Of a stretch of DNA of 64,000 nt, positions 12,390 through 24,251 are shown piece by piece. The notes beneath the pieces were generated by a model, which did not search any database, was not told the origin of the DNA, and was given only the letters and a program-made list of their open reading frames with translations. Each line of letters opens with the position of its first letter. The stretch's first letter is position 1. A program made the translations under genes and the position numbers. Source of the DNA: Setophaga petechia (Eukaryota; Chordata; Aves; Passeriformes; Parulidae); contig JANCRA010000003.1 of assembly GCA_024362935.1 (NCBI GenBank), positions 1,795,501 through 1,859,500 on the forward strand. Reading direction: 5' to 3'.

Positions 12390-15300
12390 AGTGAAACTGA
12401 TCTTACTCAAGCCCTTCAGATCCTTCTATACTTTAGGGAAACTGTTGGGGTTGTGAACCTGTACTTTAGGGAAGTGTTGGGCTGCAGTGACAGTGAAGCC
12501 TGTTTGAAGGTGTCTCAGGATATGTGTGGATCCCTGTGGAGATGTCTTGCTGAGCTGGCAGATGGAAGGGAAGCAGAAAAAACCTGTTCCAGTGGCTGGC
12601 AGAGCTGATGGATCACTCATGAGCCATCATGGATGCTGAGCTGCTCCCAGTATCCCAATGCATCCTTTCTGTCACACATTTGCTCTTGGTTTTGGGTGAG
12701 TGGGTTGCAACCCCTCGGGGTATGGGAATTCTGTGAGACAAACCCTCATTCCTTGTGAGGCTCTCTCTACTTGAGGTTTCTTTGCAAGCTTAGGTTGGGC
12801 AGTGATATCAGAAATGTTTTTCCCCACTGGCAAATTCAAGCATCTGAGCCCAGTTTGGAGGAAATTTGACAGGTCAGGTTTCCACAGAGCCTGGAACTGG
12901 CAAATGCATTGCAAGTTGCCAGCAAGTCTTTGCTGATTTTTCTTGGTGACCCTCCAGACAATCACATTCTCAGATTCTGGTGATTCAACATTTTATTGCA
13001 TCAGGGACCAGCTGTGGTCAGATCTGGCAAAGCCAAAGCCAGTGGCACCTTGCCAGCTGTCAGTTCTGTGCTCAGGGCTGGAGTTCCTTCAGAGAAGTGT
13101 GTGAGGAACAGACCATCCCCATCTCATGGCTCAGAGGTAGAAGGGAAACAGCTTATTTCAAGTGCTTGGTCTTGCAATGATCTCCAGAATGCTCCAAGGA
13201 CAACCAGGGAAATTGTGGGCTTTTCTTTGGACCATCACTGCTTCCTCATGGGTTTTTACACTTGCTGAGCTCTCTCCCACAGCATCAGGTCCTTTTGCAG
13301 ATGATGCCAGAGCTCTCTTGACTCATCCTCCCAAGGAAGTCAGCACCCACCTGGCTCCAGCTCAGTGACATGTTTCCCATCCAAACATTGACTGTTTTTA
13401 CAGGATTAGGCCTCACATGCTGGTCTTCAGTGGCTTGGATCCAAACCCTAGAAATGTCCATGAAGAAATTCCTGTTTGTTTCAGCTTTGGACCTGGTGCC
13501 AAGTTCTCAGCACTGCGCTGAGCACAAGCCAGGATCCTGCTGAAGGCAATATCTGATGCAGTACTATGTCACCCCTTTGGATTCCCTGTCTTCAGCTTTT
13601 AAACCCCAGAAAACGTGTTTTACTCAGCTCCCTGATGGTTATTCAAGAACACAAGATTGGAAGATGATTCCTTGAATCATCAAGGCTAATCCCCTGTTTC
13701 TCTGGCAACCATGCCACTCAAATCTTTGCATAAATCTCAGTTTCGACTGTAATTAATCTGTTTGACCCTTTAAACCATGGCTAGCCTCTCATGCATGTTG
13801 CATCCTTTTTCTGCCCAACATGCAAGTGTGTTGTAGAGTCTTTTCTAGCAGAACTTGGCTGCTGTCATTATCAGCTCACACCTTCTACTCCCACCCCATC
13901 TGTGCCTGGCACTATTTTCATGCATAATACATCGATCATCTGCAGCCTGGTAGGGGGGGAAATCATCACTTCAAGTCACTTGTCTGAATTCAAGCCACAT
14001 CTGAGCTGTATCCTTTGCTGAATTCCATATCCATGGTTTGTTAAAAGGGAGGGAAATCAGCGAGAAGACTTCAGGCTCCTCCTGTCTGCAAGGACTCCAA
14101 ATCAAATATTGTGTTTATAGGCCTTTGAGAGCCTTATGGACCACAGTTAAAGCTGGTGGAAAACCATGCAGGTCTGATGGACTCTTGCAGCAATGCCAGC
14201 TGATACTGGGCAAAGGATAAGGGCTCTGTTGTGTCTGCTTATCTTGGTTTTCTGCAGTGCAAAGCCTGTCCTCTTTGGCAGGTTGGATGGGCCTTTGTGA
14301 ATATTTGATTGATTTTCAACCCTGCTGCTCTTCATTTACACCAGCATGGCTGGGAAGAGCACTGGTATTTCATTCTGGAAGACAGATCTTCAAAGAGTAA
14401 CGTACACGTAACAAACTTGATTTTGAAGTCTCTCAGGAAGGCTTTGAAAACAAAGGCTCAAATTCCAGAGTAAGTAGAAAGACCTTGGTTCCTAGTGGTG
14501 AAAGCTTCCTACCAGAATTATTCCCAGAGGCAGTACAGACTTTACGTTTTGCCTCATCTAAATGCATTAGGAGGAGTATTAAATTTCACATGTGCTGCAT
14601 ATTGATGTAATTCTCCTGACATGTCTGTTTGCACCATTATGAAATAAGGGATTTCCTTTCCCTTTCTTTCCACATTTGGCTGGCTCCCTAGGGATCCCGA
14701 GGATATGATCCATTGGCATACAAGGATTATGCCTTTTACACAGAGGACTTAAAAAAAGCTTTGTCATTGGGCTAACAGAGGTCTCAGGACAGCATCCTGC
14801 ATTAGCAGTGCTTGACTTAACTGACAACCTATGGCTAGGAGAGATCCATTAATCTTCCATGTCACCACCCCTCCAGCCCCTGCTCAAACTTTGTGGGGAT
14901 GAAAACTTTGGTGCAGGAGAACCCTGAGGGTCTTTTCATGTAAAAACAACACCTCTGTACCCTACAAGCATTCCCCAAGCCAATGCAGCATTTCCTTTTG
15001 TGGTATTTTTTAAAATGTCATCTTCAGGGGGAAGGGTGTGGTGTGTTTAAACAAACAGGCCCCGAATAACCCCCCAGTTTTCTGCAGGTACAAGGTAAGG
15101 TTGGAGGGTGCTCTGCCACCCTGCACACCCCTCTGCAGCCCTGCAAGGGTCACCAGCAGCGCCCTTGGGCCCCACACCTTTGCTGCCTCAATGCTTGGCT
15201 CTGCTTGTGGCTTTATTCTGCATCACAGCTCCACGCTGTGACAGGGACAATGTGAATGCCAGCCTCGAGCAGAGCTGAGGGCCTTTTCCTTCCCTATAAA

Positions 15301-15745
15301 TGTTGAATGCACTTAATCTTGTGGGCAGTAAGGAGAGGGCAGAGTTCAAGGGGAGAAGAGGCAGAGTTGGGATTTTTTAAGCCTTTTTTTTTTTTTTTCT
15401 TAACACGCAAATTCAGATTGCTGAAAGAGAGCCATAAAACGAACTTAACAACCCGAGGGAAATAGAGGAGACAACCAATTCCTTGAAAAGTCAACACTTA
15501 CTACAGAGACTTGAGGGCAAATTGTCTTCTTTCCCTGGGAACACCTGTGCCTATGCTCTCAGATCCTTTATACAGGGCTGATTGCTCCATTTCTCAGCTC
15601 ATCGGCTGGATGGGACACAGGAATGTGCACTGCAAGAGATGAATATGTATATGGTTAGAAAAAGCACTGGAGAACACGCCTTGCTTTTACCTTCAGGTAA
15701 AGTTGTTGGCAAAGAACATGTGATTCTTCAGACCAGAAGTTATGA
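12390..15745. other. Non-coding stretch, no gene recognised
   Basis: No exon or element is recognised. A poly-T run sits near 15385-15400. Confidence 0.4.
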
Positions 15746-15747
15746 AA

Positions 15748-15830
15748 TTATATATATATATATATATATATATAACTTTATATACATATATATAGATTCA
15801 TATATGTGATTTTTTATATATATGTAAAAG
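15748..15830. repeat. (TA)n microsatellite, interrupted
   Basis: A continuous run of about 24 bases of alternating TA at 15750-15774 is followed by imperfect TATATA/TACATA stretches to about 15826. Confidence 0.9.
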
Positions 15831-16117
15831 TAATGAGCATCTACACACAGGGAAGCACCCATGTGATCTACAACAGCATAATGTGCACACAAAATGCTTT
15901 CAGGCACAGCTATAAACCCCATTCGTTGATTTTGTCTGTGATTCAAGCACTTTATCCAGGTGGACTGGAAAGCCTCCTGTCTGTCTGTCCCAGGCATGGG
16001 AGCAGGGACTGAAGAAGTCTGTGAGTGGGGTTTTTCTGCTCGGTTTGTGCTGTGCCTCTTTCTTGCTCGGGTTGATGGTGACATCTGGAGGCTCTGTCGT
16101 GTGTGTGCACAGTGACT

Positions 16118-16425
16118 TTACAGAATCCTAGAAACACGGAATGATTTGGATTGGGAAGGATCTGAAAGACCATCTTGTTCCAAAGCCCTGCCATGGACAG
16201 GGACACCCCCTCAGCCAGGTTGCTCCAAGCCCCATCCATCCAGCTTGCCCTGGAAAAGGGCTGGGATAGGGCACTCAGAGCTCCTCTGGGCAGCAGTGCC
16301 AGGACCTCAGCACCCTATCAGGGAAGAATTTCTTTCTAATATCTACCCTAACCCTGCTCTCTCTCAATTTGAAGCCCATTTCCCCTTGTCCTGTCCCTCC
16401 CTGTCCTTGTAAAAAGTCCCTTTTC
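16118..16425 (-). mobile_element. CR1 LINE, 3' fragment of about 300 bp
   Basis: The plus strand matches the reverse complement of the CR1 3' region: GATTTGGATTGGGAAGGATC, GCCATGGACAGGGACACCCC, AGGTTGCTCCAAGCCCCATC, AAGAATTTCTTTCTAATATC, TTCCCCTTGTCCTGTCCCTC and TTGTAAAAAGTCC. Confidence 0.92.
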
Positions 16426-16489
16426 AACCACAATGCACTTTTTGTCTCAGCTGATGGACACCTGTGCATAAAGGGGGTTTACCTATCAT

Positions 16490-19400
16490 GTAGGCTGATC
16501 CCAAAAATCAGCCATTATCCCTAATCCCAGAGGGAACAGTACTCTGCCTGTCCTTTACTCCACCTCTCCTCATCCTGCTGTCACCACCTAAGACAGATGG
16601 CCTTGGTGGGGGAGTGAACACATTTCTCATTTCTGTAACTCACTGCTCTGCTTTTTGGCATGTGTGAAATAAGTGTGGGCTTTGGGGGGTTGAGCATGAG
16701 TTTACCATTCTCTGGTGCTGTCCTTGAACCATACTCAATGAAAAAACCCAGTGCCAAAGCAGGGGTCTCTGTGGAAAGTTCCTGTCATGTTTTAACTTCC
16801 CAGAAGAGTAGCTGGAAGGCACCCTGGCTGCCTCACCAAACTCCAGTATGGTTGAGCACTGTTCACTACTACAAATGCCAGAATGCAAATTTCATGCACC
16901 TCGACACCCCTAGAGGATGTTTTCCACCTTCACTGGTTGGTTGGCCAAGACAGGCTCAGCCCCTACAGAGATCTGTGAGATGATGACTGGGAAGTGCTGT
17001 GTACCAAACCTCAGCCCAGAAAATAACCCATGTTTGAACAAAAAATGACCCATGTTTGAGCAAAAAATGACCCGTGTTTGAGCAAAAAATGACCCATGTT
17101 TGAGCAAAAAGTATGTTCAGGCTTTTGCTCAGAGACCTGCTGCGAGTAAGGAATAGACTTTTACAACCACTGCTGGAAATTCCTCTTTTTTGCTTCCCCC
17201 TGGGAATTTTTGGCTATTTGGCATCACCCAACTTTGCTAGCACTGTTGTCATTACATTTAGCCTTTAAGCACTTTGGAGGCCTTGTTGCTGGGCCATGTT
17301 CTCCAGGAGCTGCCCATGCATTTCTGGGACTCTGCTGCACCCATCCTTCATCCCATCACCAACATGATGGCTGTAAGGAAGAAAGAAATCAGGAGAGAAA
17401 GGAAAAAAGGAAAAAATATATTAGAAAAAAATATGTGTTGGGCTTTTTTACTGTCAATTGGGAAAATGGTTGAAGTTCTGCAGAGATTGGCATTGACCTC
17501 TGATTGATTTATATCTAATTTGGGGCAATGTACAGGTCCCAACCTCAGCATGGATTTGTGATAGACTTGCACAACAGAGACACTGAACAGCTCCTGCATG
17601 CTTTGTGAAGAGGCAGACTGCTTGGATGGGGAGAATTGGTTTCCAGCAACTGGAAGGTGCCCATACTGGGCCTCTTGCATCTTTCCAATTCTCAGGCAGT
17701 GCATATTTTATTTTGAGATTAATGCCTAGACTTTTGAAGCTGAGAATAAACAGATGAAACCTGCTTAGGTTTCATCCTTGGTTTCCAGTAAATCTCCAAA
17801 ACCATTTAAAATTTAAGACCTTATCCTTGATCTTAAAGCATTCAATGAGTCATTTAAATGAAGGGAACAGTGATTGCTGGGGGACTTTCAGCACAAATTC
17901 TGACTTATGCTCTTTTCTGGTCTTGATGCATGATTTTCTCCATGCCAAAAGATGAACAGTCATCTTTTACTTTGAGAAGCTGGATTCACCTCAAACCACA
18001 TTTGTTCTTTGAGAACATCAGCATCTTTCTGGCTAATCCCTCTCAAGGAAGCCATCATTTTAAATTGTAAATTTTACCTCCTTCATTTTTCAGTGACTCA
18101 TGCTTGTTATTATTATTGTTCTGCTTATCAGGGTATCTCTCTTTCTGGGGATGTATTATTTCATGCTTCAGCATCTCACCACAAAGTACATATGTAGTTT
18201 CCAACCACAAATATAAGAGTAATTGAAAGAGAAATTTGGAAAGTGTTTATTCAAGAGACACATCTCCTAAATCATGTCTGGTAATCAAATGGATTCAATA
18301 ATTGCCCTAATTTTAACTCAGCATAATGAGCCTTTCCAAACCCATGGTTGAGAATTACCCTAATTGAGTCCAGAACCACTCGTGATAGTAAATGCTGAAC
18401 TTTCTAAGGAGATTTGAGTTCCTGTTCTGGGTTGGAGGTGCAGGGATGCAGGAGCATGGACAAGGCTCTCTGGAGGCAGCATTTTTACTTCCCCCCAACT
18501 TTTTAGCCCCAGAAGGGCCAAATGTTGACTTTAGCTGTGATGGAGTAAAGTCAGTGTTGCCCAGGCTGGTCCTCAGACACCCCATCAGACATTCCCCCAG
18601 ACACCCATGTGAGGGATCCCAAAGGATCCCCTTTCCTCACACTGTGAGATTGGTGTCAAATCATGTTCAACACCACTTTGAATCCTACTGGAATGGTATG
18701 AGAGACTTGGCTGGCACCAAAACCTGGGGTTTTGTTTCTTTGGGTGTGATCATGAGGGATGGATTACAAGCAAGCCTTTGTAGAGTGATTAGTTATGTTT
18801 GTTAAACCAGTTCTGAGCTGGATCCAGCCTTTTGGTCACGAGGCAGGCAAGAAAGCACAAGTCCAAGTGTGACAGAGTGGAAAACAGCATGTGTGTGGCC
18901 CATGCTTAGCAATTGCTGTAAAAAAAAAAAATGAAAATCCCACTGGCTGTGTGATGTTACATTAGCCAAGGTGTTCCACTGTTTTCAGTAGTGCCTCTGC
19001 TTCCAAAAAAAAAAATTAAAAATCTCTCCACATGAACTGGCTATTAATTGAGGGAGACCTCAAACGATCCCTAACAGCCCATATAGTAATTAAAGACAGA
19101 TCAAAGTGTAGTTTCTCCTGTTCTCTCTGCAGGCAATTGAATTTCTGAGGGGAAAAATAATTCCTCATGGCTTTTCCTTGGTTTCAAGTGCAGAAGTGCA
19201 CAGTGTTTCCTAGCTGGCAGCAAAGATGTGGGTGATGTATGAGGAGCAGCACAGACTGAATGCAGGAACATGCTGCTGCCATTTAATCCCAGATAATATA
19301 TTTCACAATCCTACTCCTGGAGTTTTTCAGCAACTGGTTTAATGTATTGGAAAGTATTTGGCTTGCCTTGGAAATGTTCCCCATTTGAAAACAAGCTGCA

Positions 19401-21185
19401 GTGGGAGAGCTGGCAGTGGCACAGGAGGCTGCTCTGTGAAAATTGGATTTCCCTGTGTGGCACAGTGGGAATGGGTCACAGGGAGAGCTTTGAGCAACTC
19501 CCAGAAAAGGCTGCAGGCTGTACAGATCTGCCAGTGGAGAACCCTTCTGCTTGGTCTCCAGAGGATTTCTGTCACTCTGTCACTTGGCAGAACAGGGATT
19601 TTGGAATGGATTTATTCCTGGTTTCTGTCCCTTGGGCAAGGAGAACGTGCAGAAGAACAGCAAAGCCTGGCTTACACTCATGAATTAAAAATCTTGGGAT
19701 TATTTTAAATCTCCAGATGTGGAGTAGAATCTCTGCTCTAATTCTGCTCTCAATTCAAGTCTATTTTTTTTTTAACCTCAACAATTACAGAACCACTGTC
19801 TGGGTCTAGTTGATCAGTAAACAATTCCAGGACACCTGGTCCTGGCTGAGAGAGCCAGAGGTCTGACGCACGAGTTTGGGATACACTGAATTTTCTCTGG
19901 GGCCCTGTTACCTGCACAGGAATCAACAATTCCCCTTTCCAGAGGTGATGTGAGGGCAATTTTTCCTGTTGTTGTGCAATGCTTTGAGGATGATAATGCT
20001 GGAAAAGGCTTCTTGCTCCAGCCCTGGAGAGATTTGTCACTGTGCCTAAGCCCTTTTGGAGACAGATTTATCATTCAGCTTAAGAACAAGGAACAACATC
20101 ACATCCAAAAAAGTTCTTCTCCCACCCTGGCTTGCAGCTTTCCCAGGCTTTCCCCTTGCCTTTCCCAGCAGAAAGGACCACACACCCTTTGGTGCTGGTT
20201 CTTCCTTCCACATATCTGCAGCTCTCATCTCCACCCCTGGTGCTTCAGGAGGCACTGCCTGCCCTCCAGGCTGCTGCAGAGAGAGCCAGCCCCTCCAGGG
20301 CCCAGATCCTGCACCCAAAAGTGCCTTTTTTGTACAATTTTTTCCAGACCAATCCCTTTTCCTGTGGGACAGGGGGTGGGAATGTGTGCCTTGACCCTGG
20401 AACAGATATTGTGCATGGGAAGCTGCTGCATGGGGTGTGTGATGGGAGTGCTCCCCACCATCAGCACCGTGTGTGCTGCCAGTGAGGATCCTTCTTGTGA
20501 TGGAAGGTGTCACAACCTTCTTGTGATGGTTTGCTGGCAGAAAGCCACCACATCCCCAGCTGGCCTCCCCAGAGCTGTCTCAGTGTGGGCATAAGGCAGG
20601 GACCTTGGCTGCACCAGGCTGAGGTGCTCATCCCCATCTCATCCTGGAAAATGAGGCATTTTTTAGCCTTTTTCAAGCTCGTGTGTTCTGGATAAAAAAA
20701 TACAGGGCAGTGTCCTCTGCTTCCCACTGACAAAACAGAGCTGCAACAGGGGGAGGTGGAGAGAAGCTCCCCACACCTGGCAGGGATGTGAAGGGAAAGG
20801 GTCTGCAGCACACACAGCCACTGGAGGGCACAAGGAGCAAAGCTAAGACCCTTCTCCAAAAGGCTCTGCAGGAGTAAGGATTTATGAATGGGCAGCCTCC
20901 TTTCTCGGAGCAGCTGAGCTTCTCCTGAGGGGTTTTATTTTTATATTTCTATATTTAAATTTTTATATATTTTTAATGGATTTTCTGTGCTCCCAGGCTG
21001 GCATCTCCAGTTGAAGGGACACCTCAGTTCTGGACAGCCCCACCACGGCCATTCCTGGCTAATGTTTCCTGGATCCTCTGGCCTTGGGTGGCTTTTTCAG
21101 TCCCTCTGGGCCACATCCTTACCCTGGAGCATGGCAGAAGGCATAAGTTAAAATGCCTGCACCCTGTGGCAATAACTACACGGGA
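16490..21185. other. Non-coding stretch, no gene recognised
   Basis: About 4.7 kb holding a small 21-bp tandem repeat (listed separately) and A-runs near 18920 and 19005. Several plus frames between 18392 and 20594 exceed 100 residues, but they have no recognisable domain and overlap equally long frames on the other strand. I do not call them genes. Confidence 0.4.
17022..17111. repeat. Short tandem repeat, 21-bp unit, about four copies
   Basis: The unit ATGACCCATGTTTGAGCAAAA recurs about four times with few changes (CCCGTG in one unit, GAACA in the first). Confidence 0.88.
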
Positions 21186-21189
21186 CAGA

Positions 21190-21580
21190 TGTGTTGCAGA
21201 CATCTTTTATGAAAAATTCTCTCCTTAGGATTTTTCCTCCTGAGAAGCTGAGAGGCCTCAGGAACAAAATGTAAACAATGATTATCTGCTGCTGTGGAAT
21301 GCAACAGGTGGATCTGTGATTGGCCTACGTTGGTTGTTTCTAATTAATGGCCAATCACAGTCAGCTGGCTTGGACAGAGAGTCTGAGCCACAAGCCTTTG
21401 TTATAATTCCTTCTTATTCTATTCTTAGCTAGCCTTCTGATGAAATATTTTCTTCTGTTCTTTTAATATAGTTTTAATGTAACATAGATCATAAAATAAT
21501 AAATCAAGCCTTCTGAAACAGATGGAGTCAGATCCTTGTTCTCCTCTCAACCTGAGACTCCTGTGAACACGGTCACAGAG
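21190..21580 (+). mobile_element. Solo LTR of an endogenous retrovirus (passerine type)
   Basis: About 386 bp starts near TGTTGCAGACATC (21192) and ends near CACGGTCACA (about 21577). It contains AATGGCCAATCACAG (a CCAAT-box-like motif) and, near its 3' part, AAATAATAAATCAAGCC, consistent with an LTR poly-A signal. I recognise the sequence as an LTR common in songbird genomes but cannot name its family. No internal retroviral region flanks it, so it is a solo LTR. I could not confirm a target-site duplication by eye, so the exact ends are approximate. Confidence 0.8.
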
Positions 21581-21584
21581 GGAC

Positions 21585-23835
21585 TCCTGCAAGTGGGAAG
21601 TGCTTGGGTTTCCAAGGCTCATTGTTAAACACCCATCAGGGCAAAGGAACAAGAATTTGCCCTAATTTGCTCCAAGAGCCACTGCCCAGCTCTGTGCTTG
21701 CTGTTTACACTCAGAGGCCAGGGGATGTCTCTCTTGCCCTGCCTGAAATGTCTAAAAAAACCATCTTTGGTTACTCTGTGTTGCAATGGGACATCTGCAG
21801 CCTGTTCCATGGCTGAGTTGTGTTGTCACAACAGGGAGTAGTGGGAAGAAGTTGAAGAAACCCTCCACTCCAGACCCCAGGAACTGGCATGAAAGGAACA
21901 ATGAGAGGCTGTGCAAAACGACTACTGCACCCCAAGGCAGGACCATCACACCCCCTAAACCAGCCCTGACAGTCCCTACATTAGACTGGGAGTGGGGTTA
22001 ATCATCCTTCTAGAAAGGGCTGGGGAAAAAAAAAAGGAAAAAAAACCTATAATAGAATGATGCCTGGAAAACAATAATGTGGGTTAATGCTCAGTGAGAG
22101 AGGAAGACAGAGAGGTGAAGAGACCCCTGCCTGGGAGCATCCAGCTGCTTTCTCTGCCTGGCTCTGGTGCCTGCTGCTCTTCTTTGATTTCAGTCAGGTT
22201 TTGCTCCTGCTGCCTCAAAAACGTTTACTGACAGTGAGACATATGAGGTGAGAAGTCAGTGAGAGTAACACTGGAAAATAATTTCTGGAGGGAAAGAAAG
22301 TACATGTTTGGCCAGGCCTACATGCCAGGTCTTGAACCAGCAGAATTGCTTTGGCAAGGAGCATGACTCTGTTTGACTGAGATAGTTATGAATCCAGCTT
22401 CAAGGCTGACTGCATCTTTATGACCTGAAATTGCTTTATAGCTGTAATTTATTCTCCCTTTCATACAGGAATAATTCTGGCATGGGCTGGTCATGCTGTA
22501 AGTAACACCCAGAGGGTGAGCAAAAAACAATTATTCAGTCTGACAAAAAAGGAGCTTGAGGGGCTCACAGCAACCTGCCAAGTGACAGCTTCAGCACTGT
22601 CAGAGTAAGGATTGGTGCACTGAAGCCATGGGCTGGCCTGGGGGGTCCTGTGGGTGCTGATGAGCTCAGCATTTGGGCAAGTTCATGGATTTTGATGTAC
22701 AGAGCCCACCTCCTGCATGGGCAGCCTTGTGCCAGGTTGGCAGAGGGCTGGGTCCCTGTGCTGGGGCATGGCAGAGCTGCCTGACCCTGTCCCCCTGTCA
22801 CTGCTGGGGGACACATCAGGCATGGTCAGAGAAGGTTTTGGGCTGGACTGGCTTTTGGTGTGACCACAAACACATGGGATGTTTCACCTCTATGGCTGTG
22901 TCTATCCCAGCTGCTTTGCCAGATCTTCAGGGTTGGGTTTCCATGCATTTTTTGGCACACAGAAGGCCTGTAACACCTTCAGGATCAACCCTTTGAAAGT
23001 CAGAGTCTTCACCCAGAAGTGGCTTGCAGGCCAGAGAGCATGGCTGAAAAACCATGCCCAGATCTGACATCCTTTTTTTTTCACCTGGTTGAAGGTTTAG
23101 ACACCACTCACCCTTGGAAATCAACAGCACCACAGAATCATTGCTAAATGGCTTCACAGTTCCTATGGAATCAAAACACAGCAGCAAGGACTCCTCCCTT
23201 CAAACTGGTCTCTCCTCTTATGAAAATCTTGCAGAATAAAATTATTATAAAAATTGAATTAAAGACATTGATGTGTTTTTCATGAACACCATCAGAAAGG
23301 TTTTTCAGAGGCACAGGGATAAAAGCTGAAATTGTCTTTATTCAACTTAGAATAAAACAGGAAGAGGTAGAATCAATCATTTCTAACATGCTAACCTTTT
23401 CATAACCCTGTCCATTAGATGCTTCAAGTGTCTCTGAACTGAGCTCAGGTCTCATTATTTAAACATATCTTTCAGACCATAACACCTTATCCAAAATGAT
23501 GGCTCAAGTCAGGCACCTATGAAGTTATATACCCTTATTTCTTCTTCCAAAAGTGCTATGCAATGCCAGAAAAGCTTCTGCATGTCAGTTCCTGGAATAG
23601 ACATGATTTCTTGCAAGCTGCAAAATCCAAACAGAACCAGCAAGTTCTTCCATGCCCCTCCTCTGCATTTTTGTGAAAGCACCTTAAAAACACCTTGCAA
23701 AGCAAGTGCTCTTCTCAGGCTGTTAGCACAACCTAGCTGCAAACTGAGGAGCAAATTTCTTACCATCAATATCCAGGTTTTGTGTAACTGTAAGTCTTGA
23801 GTTCTAAAATGTCATATCTCAGCAAAAGGCAGGAG
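21585..23835. other. Stretch 3' of the KCNK gene, nothing recognised
   Basis: No coding exon or repeat is seen. Part of it may be 3' UTR of the minus-strand channel gene if a distal poly-A signal (TTTATT on the plus strand at 23337-23342) is used. Confidence 0.4.
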
Positions 23836-23839
23836 AAAT

Positions 23840-23845
23840 TTTATT
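23840..23845 (-). promoter_or_regulatory. Likely poly-A signal (AATAAA) of KCNK16-like gene
   Basis: TTTATT on the plus strand reads AATAAA on the minus strand, about 60 bp after the stop codon. It is the first such hexamer downstream. Another occurs at 23337-23342. Confidence 0.5.
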
Positions 23846-23907
23846 TCTATGGAAATCTTTAGAATAATTAACTAGCAATTCTCCAATGAAGAATTCAATT
23901 CTCAACT

Positions 23908-24251
23908 TTATGGCACTAATTTTGCTATTAGAAAACACTTTTTTTCATTTTTTGTGTGTTCAGAATCTGCTGTTAATGACTCCATTTTCATTGCATCCCC
24001 TCCAGCACGTGGTGGTAGTGGTTCTTCTTCTGGAATAAACTGAACAGGCCAGCATCTTCTTTGCTGGCTTCCTACATTGTCCTTACTCACCTTTCCAATT
24101 TGCTGGAGATCCTTGACAATTATTTTTTCAGTATCTTCTAGTACTGTTGTCAATAAATTAAACAGCAGAGCAATCCAGGCAAGGCCAAAAAGAATCCAAA
24201 TGGCCACAAGCACTCGATAGTAGGAAAAGTATTTCCTGTCAGACTGTTTGC
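23908..24251 (-). CDS. KCNK16: KCNK16-like coding exon 5 (TM4 and C-terminus)
   Basis: It encodes residues 218-331: KQSDRKYFSYYRV, TM4 (VAIWILFGLAWIALLFNLL) and a polar tail with EDTEK, an acidic EEEPLPP patch and a basic end. The acceptor is TATCTTCAG. The tail has no domain I recognise. Confidence 0.85.

Noticed and set aside
19950..20594. Plus-strand frame of 214 residues
   Set aside because: No recognisable domain or homology, equally long frames on the opposite strand and no supporting signals. Considered a chance frame.
1..23800. Exons of a neighbouring gene such as KIF6, expected near KCNK16/17 in vertebrates
   Set aside because: No kinesin-like or other recognisable exon was found on either strand, so it is not called.
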